A stretch of 64,000 nt of DNA, from assembly GCA_947034885.2 (NCBI GenBank), contig OX344756.2, positions 11,962,098 to 12,026,097 of the forward strand, given 5' to 3'. Positions 23,060 to 34,680 of this stretch are shown one piece after another; positions within the stretch are counted from its first letter, which is position 1, and every line of letters begins with the position of its first letter. The stretch comes from Thuidium tamariscinum. Lineage: Eukaryota; Streptophyta; Bryopsida; Hypnales; Thuidiaceae. The position numbers and the translations under genes are program-made. The notes beneath the pieces were generated by a model. It did not search any database, had not been told where the DNA came from, and saw only the letters and a list, made by a program, of their open reading frames with translations.

Positions 23060-23650
23060 GGTGCAGCACTAGTAGAATCCTCTTCTGATCAGCAATTCAC
23101 AGGAGAGTGGCACAATTGTCTCAACATTGAAACATAGCACCAAGTCATGAGCAGGGTTTTTTTTTTGGAACAGTGTCTCCCCTGCTGGCCTCACCGCAGA
23201 GGCCAGATTTTGGAGGGACGACCCAACAGAGGTCAGATTTCTGACAAACTGGCGAAATTTCGCCAGAAAAAAAAACTCATGACTCATGAGTTTGGGTATT
23301 CAGAGTTTTTTTAGGGTTTTGTCATGAGGTTGAACTTCTTAGAGCATCAACCACAAACTTCGTTCCATGGTTTTATCAGAGGACACTCTACCCACTTGAC
23401 ACTAAGTTGATATAATCCTCCTCTGATCAACAACTAACAAGAGAGTGGCACAATTGCCGCACAATATAAACTTAGCAGTAGGTCATGAGTTTGTGGCTTT
23501 TTAGGGGTTAAGGTTTTTTAGGGTTTAGGGTTTAGTAATGACGTTAAATTTCTTAAGAGTATCAATCACAAAATTCGTACCCTGGGTTTTTGTCAGAGGA
23601 CACTCTACCCACTCGATACTCAAGCGATTGTCTCCGGAAGTTTTGGTAGT
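23060..23650 (-). repeat. Two tandem ~340-bp units with telomere-like motifs, 3' of the ADD gene
   Basis: Two related units lie head to tail, at about 23062-23400 and 23403-23640. They share CTCTTCTGATCAGCAA-like and GAGAGTGGCACAATTG stretches, then a TTAGGGTTTAGGGTTT run, then ACACTCTACCCACT. In gene orientation the runs read CTAAACCCTAAACCCTAA, two to three plant telomere units (telo-box-like). The same pair is present in copy B (about 29990-30430). By position they should lie in or just past the 3' UTR of the ADD gene. Confidence 0.65.
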
Positions 23651-23686
23651 GTGGACTGATTGCAGAATCTGAAGCTCCATACAAAC

Positions 23687-26600
23687 TCACATCACTATGC
23701 AATTTTGCTTCTTCAAGGCTTTGGTTTCATCGACTGATTCTCTTTCATGCATCGAGAGCTCCCCGCCTCCGTCTTGGATTTCAGGTTTTGCCTCCAAGTT
23801 CGAGTCATGTTGCTGAGTACCATTTTCCTTCACATTGGTGACGCCGCTCTTAAGTCGCTCTGTCGCCATCTTCTTCCTTCTCTCTGTTGCCTCTCGACGC
23901 TTTTCTATCATCTGCAGTTGGGTCATGAATTGTACACACGCGCATTCAAATCTTTGAGCACAAATTGGGCCCTGTTTTTTTTAGCCCTTTGAAAATCCAT
24001 AGTTTATACTCGCGTTGTCCAGCAAATGTATGCCAGGAGAATCTTGAATCTTCTTTACACTTTGAATAAGAACCAACAAAAACTTTGGTAATTGAATAAT
24101 AGAAAATTAATGCGTATTTGGACTATTTTAGTTGGGGTTAATGACGGAGTATCTCAGAGTCTTACGCCCAAAGTTTGTTGCTACTTTGTAACTAACTAAA
24201 CCTTAGCTCCTACTTGAGAATGTATGCCTGCAAACAAGATTTCTGTTTTCACAATGTAAGCTACATGAGAACTACTGTGTGGCACTCCCTCCAATATAAT
24301 AGAATATATGCGTAGTTGAATTTTAAAGAAAAATTGCTTGTTTCATATGGAAATAATTGACCATCAACAGAAGCGGAAGCGTCTGCTATTTTCACTCTTG
24401 CAATGAAAGTGTTGGTTGGAGATGAGCAAACCTGATGAGGTCGGATGAAAGTCCTTGCTAGGGCAATAGCTGGAGCTTGTTGTTGCGGTTTTCCGATGAG
24501 CACATGTTGTTTGTTACGAGGAGTTGCAACTCTCTTCTGAATCCCTTCGCCTTGATTTTGCTGCTCCAACCACAAGTATCCCAACATTGAATCCGATATC
24601 AAATCATTCACCATCCAATTCAACATTTGAGTTTTTGAGTTTGACTGCATTGAGCAAGCTAAGGTAGGCCAGTCCTCTTTGCCAAAGAATTACATTTGTA
24701 GCATCCCTTTGGTATGAAAAATCATTTTCGGAAAGAGATATCTCTTAAAAACGATAATCAAAGAGGAGAAAACGACTCTTCCAATAGAGAAAATCTGAGA
24801 AACTTACGTTGAAGTTCTGTAAGCGACAACTGTGCAAATTGAATTCTGTAAGTGTGAAATAAACCATGATCGTATTTACCTCTTTGTTCGGAGTCAACAA
24901 CTCCGCAGTAGTTTGACACTGGTTACCCTGATTCCCATCACTTGCATTTCGGCTTGCATGCCTGCAATTGAACATCAAGTTCGTTAAGTTGGTGGCATTC
25001 CACTTTCTCGCCACTTTTCAGGTATGAAATGTAAATTCTTGTCTGTCTAGTTTTCAAAGTATTAAGTTGTGTAGATGTATGTCATAATTTTTTGCGCTGA
25101 AATTCAACCAGTTTCGCAGAATTGACGATGGTGTAAGATAGAATATACGAAATCCTTTGATCCGGACTCCTATTGATTGATGCTTGATGGTGTCAACAAC
25201 AAAACTCAACTCTTCTCATCAACACTTGCTACTAACACCGTCAAATGTTATGTTCGATACAAGCATGACTTGGCTCAAAGATGAGTACACTCATCTCATC
25301 CAATTCATTAAGTGACAAAAGAATTTCGTCTCACAAGAGTTCGGCTCTTGTACCCAAATTTATATCTCCAATGATTTCTATTGAGTTTCTCCAGATGAAA
25401 GCACATTCTAGATCTTTTTATATTGACATAATTAGTCTCTTCAACCTGAACAGTTGAAGGTACCTAGAAATAGGACCATGAATCTTGACATTGTGCTCCA
25501 TATTACCAACAGCTTGTAAAACTCACATTTGAGGTATGCAGTTGGATATTCATGACATTAGTGCTTCCAAACCTAAATCTACAGTAGTCCAAACTCTTAA
25601 AACTTTGTGAGGTTGAATATTACATTTGCAACTCACTCAATCTCTAAATGACCAACATAAACAAATTGATGTTGAGTGCACAAAAGCAATGGAAGATAAT
25701 TATATGAAGGATGACAAACACAACATGGACTTTTTAGTGTTCAAGTTTCAAAACCAAAAACTTGAAACCTTAAGCCCTAAAACCTTAAAACTCAAACATG
25801 CAAATTGCATATTAATTTGCATATCTATCCTTATCTATGGGTACAACAAGCTACCAAAAATGTCAAAATGGTGCGCGGAAAACTATCAATTTAATCCCTA
25901 AGGGCTCAAGGTCTTTTTGGGTTTAAAAACATCATTGCTTTTCATTGAAGTTTTATAGGTCTAAATGTCACCAAGGTATAGAAATCTCAATCGCACAATC
26001 TTGTAATGAATGTATTGTAGATGATGTGAATCAAATTTGAAGTTATTTGGCCACATGGATTGCAAGATTGTATATTTTTGTGTTGAAAATGGATGTTGAA
26101 ATTTTCCTAAAACCACATTTGGAGGTGAAATTTAATTTTTAAACCTAATCAAGTGTAAAGAATTTAAATTACAAATTGCTTCAAAACCAACATACAAACA
26201 CATTGGTAAAATAAAATATCATTCACTAACTCATATGTCTAAAAAAGGCTTTATAATGTCAAATAATAGGAAGAAAATTTGAAAAAACACATCTAAAGCT
26301 AAACCTCCGTCTACTTAGTCACTTGAAAATGCTTCTTAGTCACTTGTAACTTCTTGGATTGCCATATGAAATTTTCACCTCACAAATTGGACTCATGTGC
26401 ACAAATTGCTCCCAAACATTCAAAACAACTTGGATAGACATGAAAAATTCACCATAATAACTAGATTTTAAGGGGATTGTAATGCAACAAATTTTATTAA
26501 AAACAAACATAGGATGAAGAAGATACAAGCCCTCCAAGTTGCAACCATCAAAATGTAGTTTGTTGAACTCAAATTGAACCCATGAACTTTGAATGGCTTC

Positions 26601-27880
26601 CAAAAAATCAGTTTATCTTTGATTGATCTGAGAATTTTATCACACAAACAAGAAAAGAGAGTGCATATTCCCAATAAGTTTTATTGAATTTGGAAATCAG
26701 ATGCCAAAGTTACACCACTTCGAATTGGACTTCGAGACTATGGACTAGGTGACCTTCGAGCCGCCGGGAGGCGGCGAGAAGGTTACACGACGTAACCAGC
26801 TCTGTCCACGGATGAAAAGTCTCGTAATTATTGGCTTCATGGATGAATATCATGTGATTAAGATCAAATTATCCTGCTTGTGGATGAAATACGTTCGACT
26901 AGATCAACGTACACAATCAGAGCTGGTTACGTGAGGACACTTCTGGTGATCAGGTCCCCGGGGCGATTAGGAGTTAACGGAATTGGCATTTCTAAGTCAT
27001 TGAACACCATAGAACATCCAAAACTTAAACCCTGAAACCTTGATTCATGCACGAATTTCAAAGCAAAGAGGCAAACCCACACCTGGTTTCCGATGTTCTT
27101 GCATCTTTCAGTCTTGGGGAGAAATTCATTCTCGAGCACATCGAGTTTCGGAACTCGTTGAGCCTGTTGACATGAACCCCGAGAAGCTTAGGGTTGCAGC
27201 AGAAACAACTCCAGTTGACGTTGCTGAGAATGGGAGCCGAGCCACGCTTGCGGCCGTAGTTGCGCACGAGGCAGTCCTCGCAGAAGGCTTTCTCGCAATT
27301 GCCACACATGATCATCGTCCCTCCTTCGCCGCACCACCTGCATTGCTCGTCTGTACCATCCACTGGGTCCTGAAAACAAACAAACACAAGCCTGAAAGTC
27401 AGGTTCATCATCTCCCATTTGTTTTAGCAGGGTTGAGGTCGGCCAAAAATCATGTTTGGTTCAATTTTTTCTTTGCTTTGCAAAAACATATGCAATAATC
27501 TTCTGCGATAATGGTGACATAACTTGAATATAAGAAACACACGCAATAGTCCTCTCTAGCTAAATCAGGCGACATAACATACGCGCATTGATTGACATAA
27601 TGAGGAGGAGATCGAGCAATGAGTACCTTGGTGAAGGGGCTGTTGACGAGAAAATCAAAACAGTCGCTGCAAATGCCTACTCCACGCAGCCTCGGGTGCT
27701 CATGAACCTCTGCAATTACAATCATTTCCGTCCCGCAAGCTGTGCAATGGAAACTGCAATTGCTACTTCGTTTCTTGCCTCGAGGGAACGCATTATTTCG
27801 TGCTGTATCATCATCGGCTTCACTGTCACTCGAAAGGCAAACTACTGGAGAATTTGTCACCTTGTTTTCCTTCCAGGAAC
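23687..27880 (-). CDS. Small ADD-finger protein (ATRX/DNMT3-type zinc module), 5' end unresolved
   Basis: Five exons join in phase on the minus strand: about 27880-27627, 27369-27083, 24961-24880, 24644-24432 and 23911-23687 (stop). Exon 1 carries the GATA-like finger (FHCTACG, then GICSDCF). Exon 2 carries the PHD-like part (CRWCGEGG, CGNCEKAFCEDC, RNYGRKRG, WSCFCC). The order and spacing match the ATRX ADD domain, which in animals reads histone H3 with unmodified K4 and methylated K9. Downstream are about 170 residues: a Gln-rich exon, then a basic helix rich in Glu/Arg/Lys, ending in CIVM, which resembles a CaaX box. No SNF2 helicase follows, so this would be a roughly 350-residue stand-alone ADD protein. 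No convincing ATG lies in the first exon frame, so an upstream exon is probably missing from this model. Intron 2 (about 2.1 kb) holds R2 and an inverted-repeat insertion. Confidence 0.72.
25905..26735 (-). repeat. R2 dispersed repeat block, copy b (reverse, in ADD intron)
   Basis: Reverse-strand relative of the R2 blocks, lying in the large intron of the ADD gene. Landmarks read in reverse are GGAACATAATCCAACAAA-like, GATGAAGAAGATACAAGCC and CAAAGTTACACCACTTCGAA. The duplicated partner is 33310-34195. Confidence 0.65.
26749..26932. mobile_element. Small inverted-repeat insertion in the ADD intron (copy A only)
   Basis: Two fold-back parts. At 26749-26786, GTGACCTTCGAGCCGCC pairs with GGCGGCGAGAAGGTTAC across a GGGA loop (14 of 17). 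At 26790-26804, ACGTAACCAGCTCTG is perfectly inverted at 26918-26932 (CAGAGCTGGTTACGT). Copy B reads directly GACTATGTGAGGACC at this place, so about 190 bp were inserted in A or lost from B. The GC-rich hairpin stands out from its AT-rich setting. Confidence 0.6.
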
Positions 27881-28450
27881 ATGAGCAATTTCCAATAAGA
27901 ATTCGCACAAGTTAGGAGCTAGGAATCACGGAAAGCAGTGCTGAACAAACAGCAACAGTGATACAAATTTCTTGACGAACAAAGAACAACAGCGACACAA
28001 ATTTCTTGGAATTGGGCATGGCAATCTGGAAACTAGAGATAATCTCCCACCACCATGTCAAGAGAATTCAATGCTTCTGCAAGTAGGGAAGACTAAGTTG
28101 ATCATTAGAATATGAGGTTGAATTCATTACTTACAACCATGATTAAGCTTAGGTTGAATTGGGGATCAAGATCAGATAATGCTGCAGTTTAGTTGAACTT
28201 CTGGAAAATTTCCAACATCAGGAGTCTGAAATGCACCACTAGACAGTGGCGATATAACACAAGCCTGCTTGCTTAGTGAATGAGTGAGGTTCTCCTCAAA
28301 CTTCCTCACATTTCTCTCACTCCATCAATGCAAAACCTCTTTGGTTGAGTGGCAACACAATGAGGCTATTTGAAGGTTTGAATAATAAGCTTGGCTAGAT
28401 GGAAAGATTTGAAGAATAAGCTCAATTTTGAATTTTGAAAAGAATGATGG
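27881..28450 (-). other. Probable 5' region of the ADD gene
   Basis: Duplicated with copy B up to about 28060, then unique. It may hold the missing 5' exon and the UTR, but no ATG exon with a matching donor phase could be chosen. A stretch repeating CAACAGNGANACAAATTTCTTG appears twice (about 27949 and 27989). Confidence 0.35.
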
Positions 28451-29189
28451 ATGAGACATCTTGCCCTAATATACGATAAGTTCATATGTGTGAATCATTT
28501 GAAAAGCCGGCATGGTTTTTACTTAAGGTACAATTGAGTTTGGACCTTAGGTGTACTTTTATTTTGTTTTATTGTAGTATACAATATTGAAAATATGGTT
28601 ATGAATCAATTGCTTAACTTTCATATAATTAGAAGCAAAACGTACTAGATTTTTGATATTTCTATATGTCAATAAAATTGGACCCACAATGTTATTTAGT
28701 CTCTAATAGGTCTTGGTGTAGGTCAATTTGTCAAAATGTAAAGGCGTGATATAAATTACACTTTAGAGGAAGAATTTTATGCTAACTTTAATTCAAATGA
28801 TATTGTAGTTGCAAACAATGACCTATAGATCAAATTCATATAGTTAAGTTTATTCATTGTTCTGACCAAGATTTTAGATATAATTTGAAATCAAAATTTC
28901 AAAGTTCCTTCTAAAATTGATTGTAAATTTAATAATAATTGTTTTCACAATAGTTGTTTCATAGCAATGAGTTTTAACATCAAATTTAATTGTTGAATTT
29001 AGGGAAAAAATTATATCACTTAACTTATTGAAGTTGTTTTTATAGGACCATTTTTTTGGACCTTGGGGTACCTAATATTAGATGCCAAGTCTAGAGGTGG
29101 AAGAAGGGGAGAATTTTTTGGATTGAGAGTATATTTTGTACTTGGTATGATGAAAGACATTTTAGAATTTTGTTCATGGGTGATGTTTT
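28451..29189. other. AT-rich spacer between the two duplicated segments
   Basis: No coding region, RNA or terminal repeat was recognised. Confidence 0.45.
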
Positions 29190-29725
29190 AAGGTTCACTT
29201 GATGGGTGATGCTTCTCAATCACTTATAACTTCTTGGATTGATATGAAATTTTAGCCCCACAGACTAGACTAGAATGTGCAACTATTCCAAGAAGAATGG
29301 ACACCATATGAAGAGGAAACAAGCCTTCAAAGTCCATTGTAATCCAAAAATGTTTGATTTTTGAACTTCAAATTGCTTGCAAACATTTAAAACAACTTGG
29401 ATTGCCATGAAAACTTGACCTCAATAACTAGACTTCTAGAAGAACATAATCCAACAAATTTTACTGAAAACAAACATTGGATGAAGAAGATACAAGCCCT
29501 TGAAGTTGCAGACATCAAATTGCAGTATGGTGAATTCAAATTGAACCTGTGAACTTCGATTGGCTCTTAAAGCATCTGTTCATCTAGGATTGATGTGAAA
29601 ATTTTAACTCACAAACTAGACTAGCATGCACAACTTTATCAACGAGTTTTATTGAATTTGGACATCGGATTCAAAAGTTACGGCACTTTGAATCGGACTG
29701 CCAGACTGTAAGGACACTTTTATCC
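29190..29725 (-). repeat. R2 dispersed repeat block, copy c (reverse, shortened)
   Basis: About 530 bp in reverse orientation, matching the right two thirds of full R2 blocks. It carries the GATGAAGAAGATACAAGCCC and ATTGAATTTGGACATCGGAT landmarks and ends near TAAGGACACTTTTATCC. It abuts the left edge of duplication copy B. Confidence 0.6.
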
Positions 29726-32700
29726 TCTTCGGCGATGTGAGGTGAACCCCCAAAATGGCGTTCAGGGGTTAAATATTTGAGTTTAATTAGCACGATTTCA
29801 TTTCATTTAGCACGATTCCTACACCAGAAATTTAGACATACATCTCAAAAACTAAGAAAAGTCCGGAGTGTAGATTTCAGCATCATAGCTGTGCGTCCTG
29901 AGAAGTGACTGAGTAATTAAATCACCGCCAACTTAACAAAATTGAAGTTGAATGCCTCCAACTTACAGTAACTAAGTTCATTCTGGTGCAGCACTAATAT
30001 AATCCTCTTCTAATCAGCAACTCACAGGAGAGTGGCACAATTGTCTCAAAATTGAAACTTAGCAGTGGGTCGTGAGTTTGGATTTTTAGGGTTTAGGGTT
30101 TTGTAAGGAGGTTGAACTTCTTAGAGTATCAACCACAAACTCCGTTTCATAGTTTTTATCAGGATACTCTACGCACTCGACACTCTACCCACTTGACACT
30201 AAGTTGATATAATCCTCCTCTGATCAACAACTAACAAGAGAGTGGCACAATTGCCTCACATTATAAACTTAGCAGAAGGTCATGAGTTTGTGGTTCTCAG
30301 GGATTAAGGTTATTTAGGGTTTAGGGTTTAGTCATGACGTTAAACTTCTTAAGAGTGTCAATCACAGGATTCGTTCCCTGGGTTTTGTCAGAGGACACTC
30401 TACCCACTTGTCGACACTCAAGCGATTGTCTCCGGAAGTTTTGGTAGCTCGGACTGATTGCAGAATCTGAAGCTCCGTACAAACTCACATCACTATGCAA
30501 TTTTGCTTCTTCAAGGCTTTGGTTTCATCGACTGATTCTTGCATCGCCTCCGTCTTGGATTTCAGGTTTTGCCTCCAAGTTTGAATCATGTTGCTGAGTA
30601 CCATTTTCCTTTACATTGGTGGCGCCGCTCTTAAGTCGCTCAGCCACCATCTTCTTCCTTCTCTCTGCTGCCTCTCGACGCTTTTCTATCATCTGCAGTT
30701 GGGTCATGAATTGTACATACGCGCATTCAAATCTTTGAGTAGAAATTGGGCCCTGTTTTTTTTACCCTCTGAAAATCCATGCTTTTTGTTCAGCGAATGT
30801 ATCAATGCTAGGAGAATCTAGTGTCCTCTTAATTTTCACTTCGAGTAAGATACAACAAAAACTTTGATACTTGAATAGCAGGAAATGCTTATGATTCTGA
30901 ACAATTTGACTTGGAGTTAGTTATCTTAGAGTCTTACGCACGAAGTTTGTGGCTACTTTGAAACTAATTAAACCTTAGCTCCTACTTGAGAATGTTATGC
31001 CTGCAAACAAATTTCTGTTTTCACAATGTAGGCTACTATATGAGGACTATGGTAGGATGCTCAAAAACTGTGCATGTTCTTGCAATCGTTCAGTAGGGGG
31101 CTGTGAAATTGACTCTTGACACTGGAGAAGAAAACTGTGGATTACTTTGGAGCATGATAGATTTCATTTACACTTCTTCAGAGGATAGTTTTAGAGCTAC
31201 AAGGGGTTCATTTTTAACTAAGTGAATAGTTGTTTACTAATTTTATTCAAAATAAAAATTAGTTGTTGAACTACCTTCTTTCAAATGATAAAAAATCTGA
31301 AATAATGATGAATTCTATCATTCATTTCAGTTTTAGAAAGAAACGCATTTAGAAACCATATCAATTACTTTTGACATGTTGCAATGCTAGTTTTTAAGCA
31401 AAGCTTGATTTTTTTCAAAACTTGACATGCATGGGTTTCCAAGGCCTACTTGTCACAATTAGGGCCCTATAGCAGATTGTATTTGAAAATTCATAACTAA
31501 TTCAATAATGCTTAAAAAAATATGAAACAACTTGTGTTAGATTCATCCTCTATTTCTCTCCGACTGAAAAATCAGCTAAAAATATTTCCATCAAAGGAAA
31601 TACATGAAAAAGGCATATCAGTTCTTAAATGAGCGATTTTTGAGCATACTACCATACTGTATATGGCACCCCCTCCCATACATAATAGAATATGAGTGGT
31701 TGTTATCTCCAAAGAAATTGCTTGTTTCATATGGAAATTATTGACCATCAACAGAAGCGGAAGAGAGTCTACTATTCCAACTCTTGCAATGAAATGAAAG
31801 TGTGGGTTGGAGATGAGCAAACCTGCTGGTCGGATAAAAGTCCTTCCTGGTGGGGCAATGACTTGAGCTTGTTGTTGCGGTTTTCCACTGCGCTTCTGTT
31901 GCTTGGCTTCTGGCGAATGGCGCTGTTTGGTACAAGAAGTCGTAGCTCTCTTCTGAATTCCTTTGCCTTGATTTTGCTGCTCCAACCATATCCCAACATT
32001 GAACACGATATCAAATCTTTCACCATCTGAGTTTTCGAGTTTGAATGTATTTAGCAAGGTAAGCCAGTCTTCTTTGCCAGAAATTTACATCTTAGCATCA
32101 CTTTGGTGTGAAAAACAATATTCGAATTTAAGAGATTTCTTAGAAACGGAAATCAAAGAGGAGGAAATGACTCTTCAAATAGAGAAAGTTTGAGAAACTT
32201 ATGGTAGTGGTTTTAAGCGATATAGATCTGTGCAAATTGAATTCTAGAAGTGTGAAATGACCCATGTAGCAGTTACCTCTTCGTTCGGAGTCAACAACTC
32301 CGTAGTAGTTTGACACTGGTTGACCCGATTCACTTCACTTGCATTTCGGCTTGCATGCCTGCAATTGAACATCAAGTTCGTTAAGTTGATGGTGTTCCGC
32401 TCCCTCGGCACTTTTCAGGCATGAAATGTGAATTTTTGCCTGTCTAGTTTTTGAAGCATTAAGTTATGTAGATGTAAGTCACAAAATTTTGCACCGGAAT
32501 TCAACCCAATTTTGCAAAAATGAAGATGGTGTAAGGTAGAAAATACGAAATTCTGTGATCCCGATTCCTATTCCTTGATGGTGTCAGACAACAAAAATTT
32601 AGCTCTTCTAATCAACACTTGCTACTAACACCGTCAATTAGCATGTTCGATACAAGCATGACTTGGCTAAATGTGTAAAACTCATCTTTGAATACACATG

Positions 32701-33309
32701 GGGTTGTCTGCTAAGTTATCTTTTAGCAATCCCTGTAAATAAGAAATCATCCAATTCATTGATTGAGTCTAAAACAATTCAGTTTCGCAAGAGTTTGGCT
32801 CATGTACTCAAAATTATCTCTCCGATGATCTCAGTTCAGTTGAGTGATCTCCCTATGAAAGCACATTCTAGATAGTTTTTGAGTGACAAAATTAGTCTGA
32901 ACAACCGGAACAGCTGAAGCTTTCAGGTACCTAAAAATAGCATGAAACCTGGCAACGTGCTTCATATTACTAACAGCTTATATAATTTAAATTTAAGATA
33001 TGTACTTGGGTAATCACGACATTAGCACCTCCAAACCTCATTGTCATTGTATAGCATCTGCATATCTAGTGACACAACAAATCTTTTTTAAATGTTAAAA
33101 TGGTGCATGGAATACTACCAGTTTTAGGAGTTGATGTTTTCAATGTTCAAGTTTCAACATTAAAAACTTGAAACCTGAAATTGTAAAATCCTAAAACTTA
33201 AACATGTAGATTACATATTGATTTGCATATGTATCCTTACTATGGACACAACAAACTACCATAAATGTCGAAATGGTGCATAGAAAACTGTCAATTTTAG
33301 TTTAAAGAC

Positions 33310-34195
33310 ATCATTGCCTTTGAAGTATTATAGGTCTAAATGTCACTAAGGTATAAAAATCTCAAGTGATCAATGTCTTAGTTTATGAGTTTCAGATGGC
33401 TTTAATCAAATTTGGAGTCCGTTTGTCCACTTAGATTGCAAGATTAGTGTTGAAAAAGGATGCTGAAATTTTCCTAGAAACATATATGGAGGTGAAAATT
33501 GGTTTCTAAGTTTATTCAAATAAGAAAACTTTAAACTATAAAGTTCTTCAAAACGAGCATGCAAAGACACTGGTGAAAGAAAATATCATTCAATTGACTT
33601 ATTGTGTAAGTAAAATGACTTCAAAATGTCAAAAGATAGCAAAAAAAAGTTGAAAGAAATACATCTCTGGCTAAACCTCCTTCTACTAAAATGTTTCTCA
33701 ATCACTCATGACTTCTTGGATTGATATGAAATCTAACCACTCAAACAAGATTGATAAATGCAACTTTTCCAAAAAAAATTATGGCATTGTCTAAAGAAGA
33801 AATAAATTGCCCAAGTTCACTGTAATCCTAAAATGTCTAGATTTTGAACTTTAAATAGCATCCAAACATTCAAATCAACTTGAATTGACATGAAAATTTT
33901 ACCACAAGAGCTAGACTTCTAGAGGAACATAATCCAATAAACTTCATTGAAAACAAACATTGGATGGAGAAGATACAACTTTCGAAGTTGCAGCCATCAA
34001 AATGTAGTTTGATAAACTCAAATTGAACCCATGAACTTTGAATGACTTCCAAAAAATCAGCACATCTTGTAATGGTTTGAAAATTTTACCACACAAACTA
34101 TAAGAGAGAGTGCATATTTCCAACAAGTTTTTTTGAATTTAGACATGGGATGCAAAAGTTATAGCACTTCAAATTAGAGTCTTCGAGACTATGTG
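33310..34195 (-). repeat. R2 dispersed repeat block, copy d (reverse, in ADD pseudogene intron)
   Basis: Duplicated partner of the 25905-26735 block, in the corresponding intron of copy B. Confidence 0.6.
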
Positions 34196-34289
34196 AGGAC
34201 CAGACGCTTCACGTCCCGTGGGGCGCTCAGGGGTTAATGGAATTAGCATTTCTAGGTCTTCGAAACCCAGAGAACACCAAAAACATCGA

Positions 34290-34680
34290 CCCTTAAAGAC
34301 CGTCAACATTAAGGGTAGTCACGCCTCTTCCTCCCTGCCGAACTTCGCCACCATTTTTCGTCATGGCAACTGCGAATTGGCTCTTGTGAGACGGCATGCG
34401 ACGGAATATTCTTCGACAGCAAAGACTTTGCCGCGTCACTTATTCTATTCCGGAGGTGAATAAGTGGTGTGAAGAATCGTTAGCGAGCGAAGTTGTTATC
34501 GGAAGCTGCCGATCGCACCGTCGGAGTTGCCGATCTCACACGATTTCGATTCTACATGCTCACTGCGCTCGAAAGGGGTGTCACAGCTCCTTCATGCTAA
34601 TCGACTCCTGATTGGACCCTATTTTCCCTCATTCTTCTGCGAAATCTGGGTGCTCGAAGGAGCCGTGACTACCCTATTAA
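34290..34680. other. GC-rich insert found only in copy B
   Basis: About 390 bp of GC-richer, coding-like sequence in the ADD pseudogene intron, absent from the matching intron in copy A (about 27015-27045). It contains doubled words such as GCCGATCGCACCGTCGG and GCCGATCTCACACG. Plus frames of 71-81 codons are open but show no domain. It could be a captured gene fragment or the end of an unrecognised element. Confidence 0.4.

Larger units (their letters stand above)
21890..28060. repeat. Segmental duplication, copy A
   Basis: This stretch is collinear with 29750-35760 in the same orientation. Matching anchors, in order, are the GGGGTTAA left edge, TAGCACGATTCCTACACCA, the TTTAGGG-bearing 3' region, all ADD exons with their introns, an R2 block, and GGGCATGGCAAT followed by TGGAAACTAGAGATAAT at the right edge. 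Differences are mostly substitutions, small indels and a few insertions private to one copy. Copy A has the better preserved gene. Confidence 0.85.

Noticed and set aside
23253-23268. TGGCGAAATTTCGCCA palindrome
   Set aside because: Only 16 bp, single occurrence and no supporting context; not listed as a feature.
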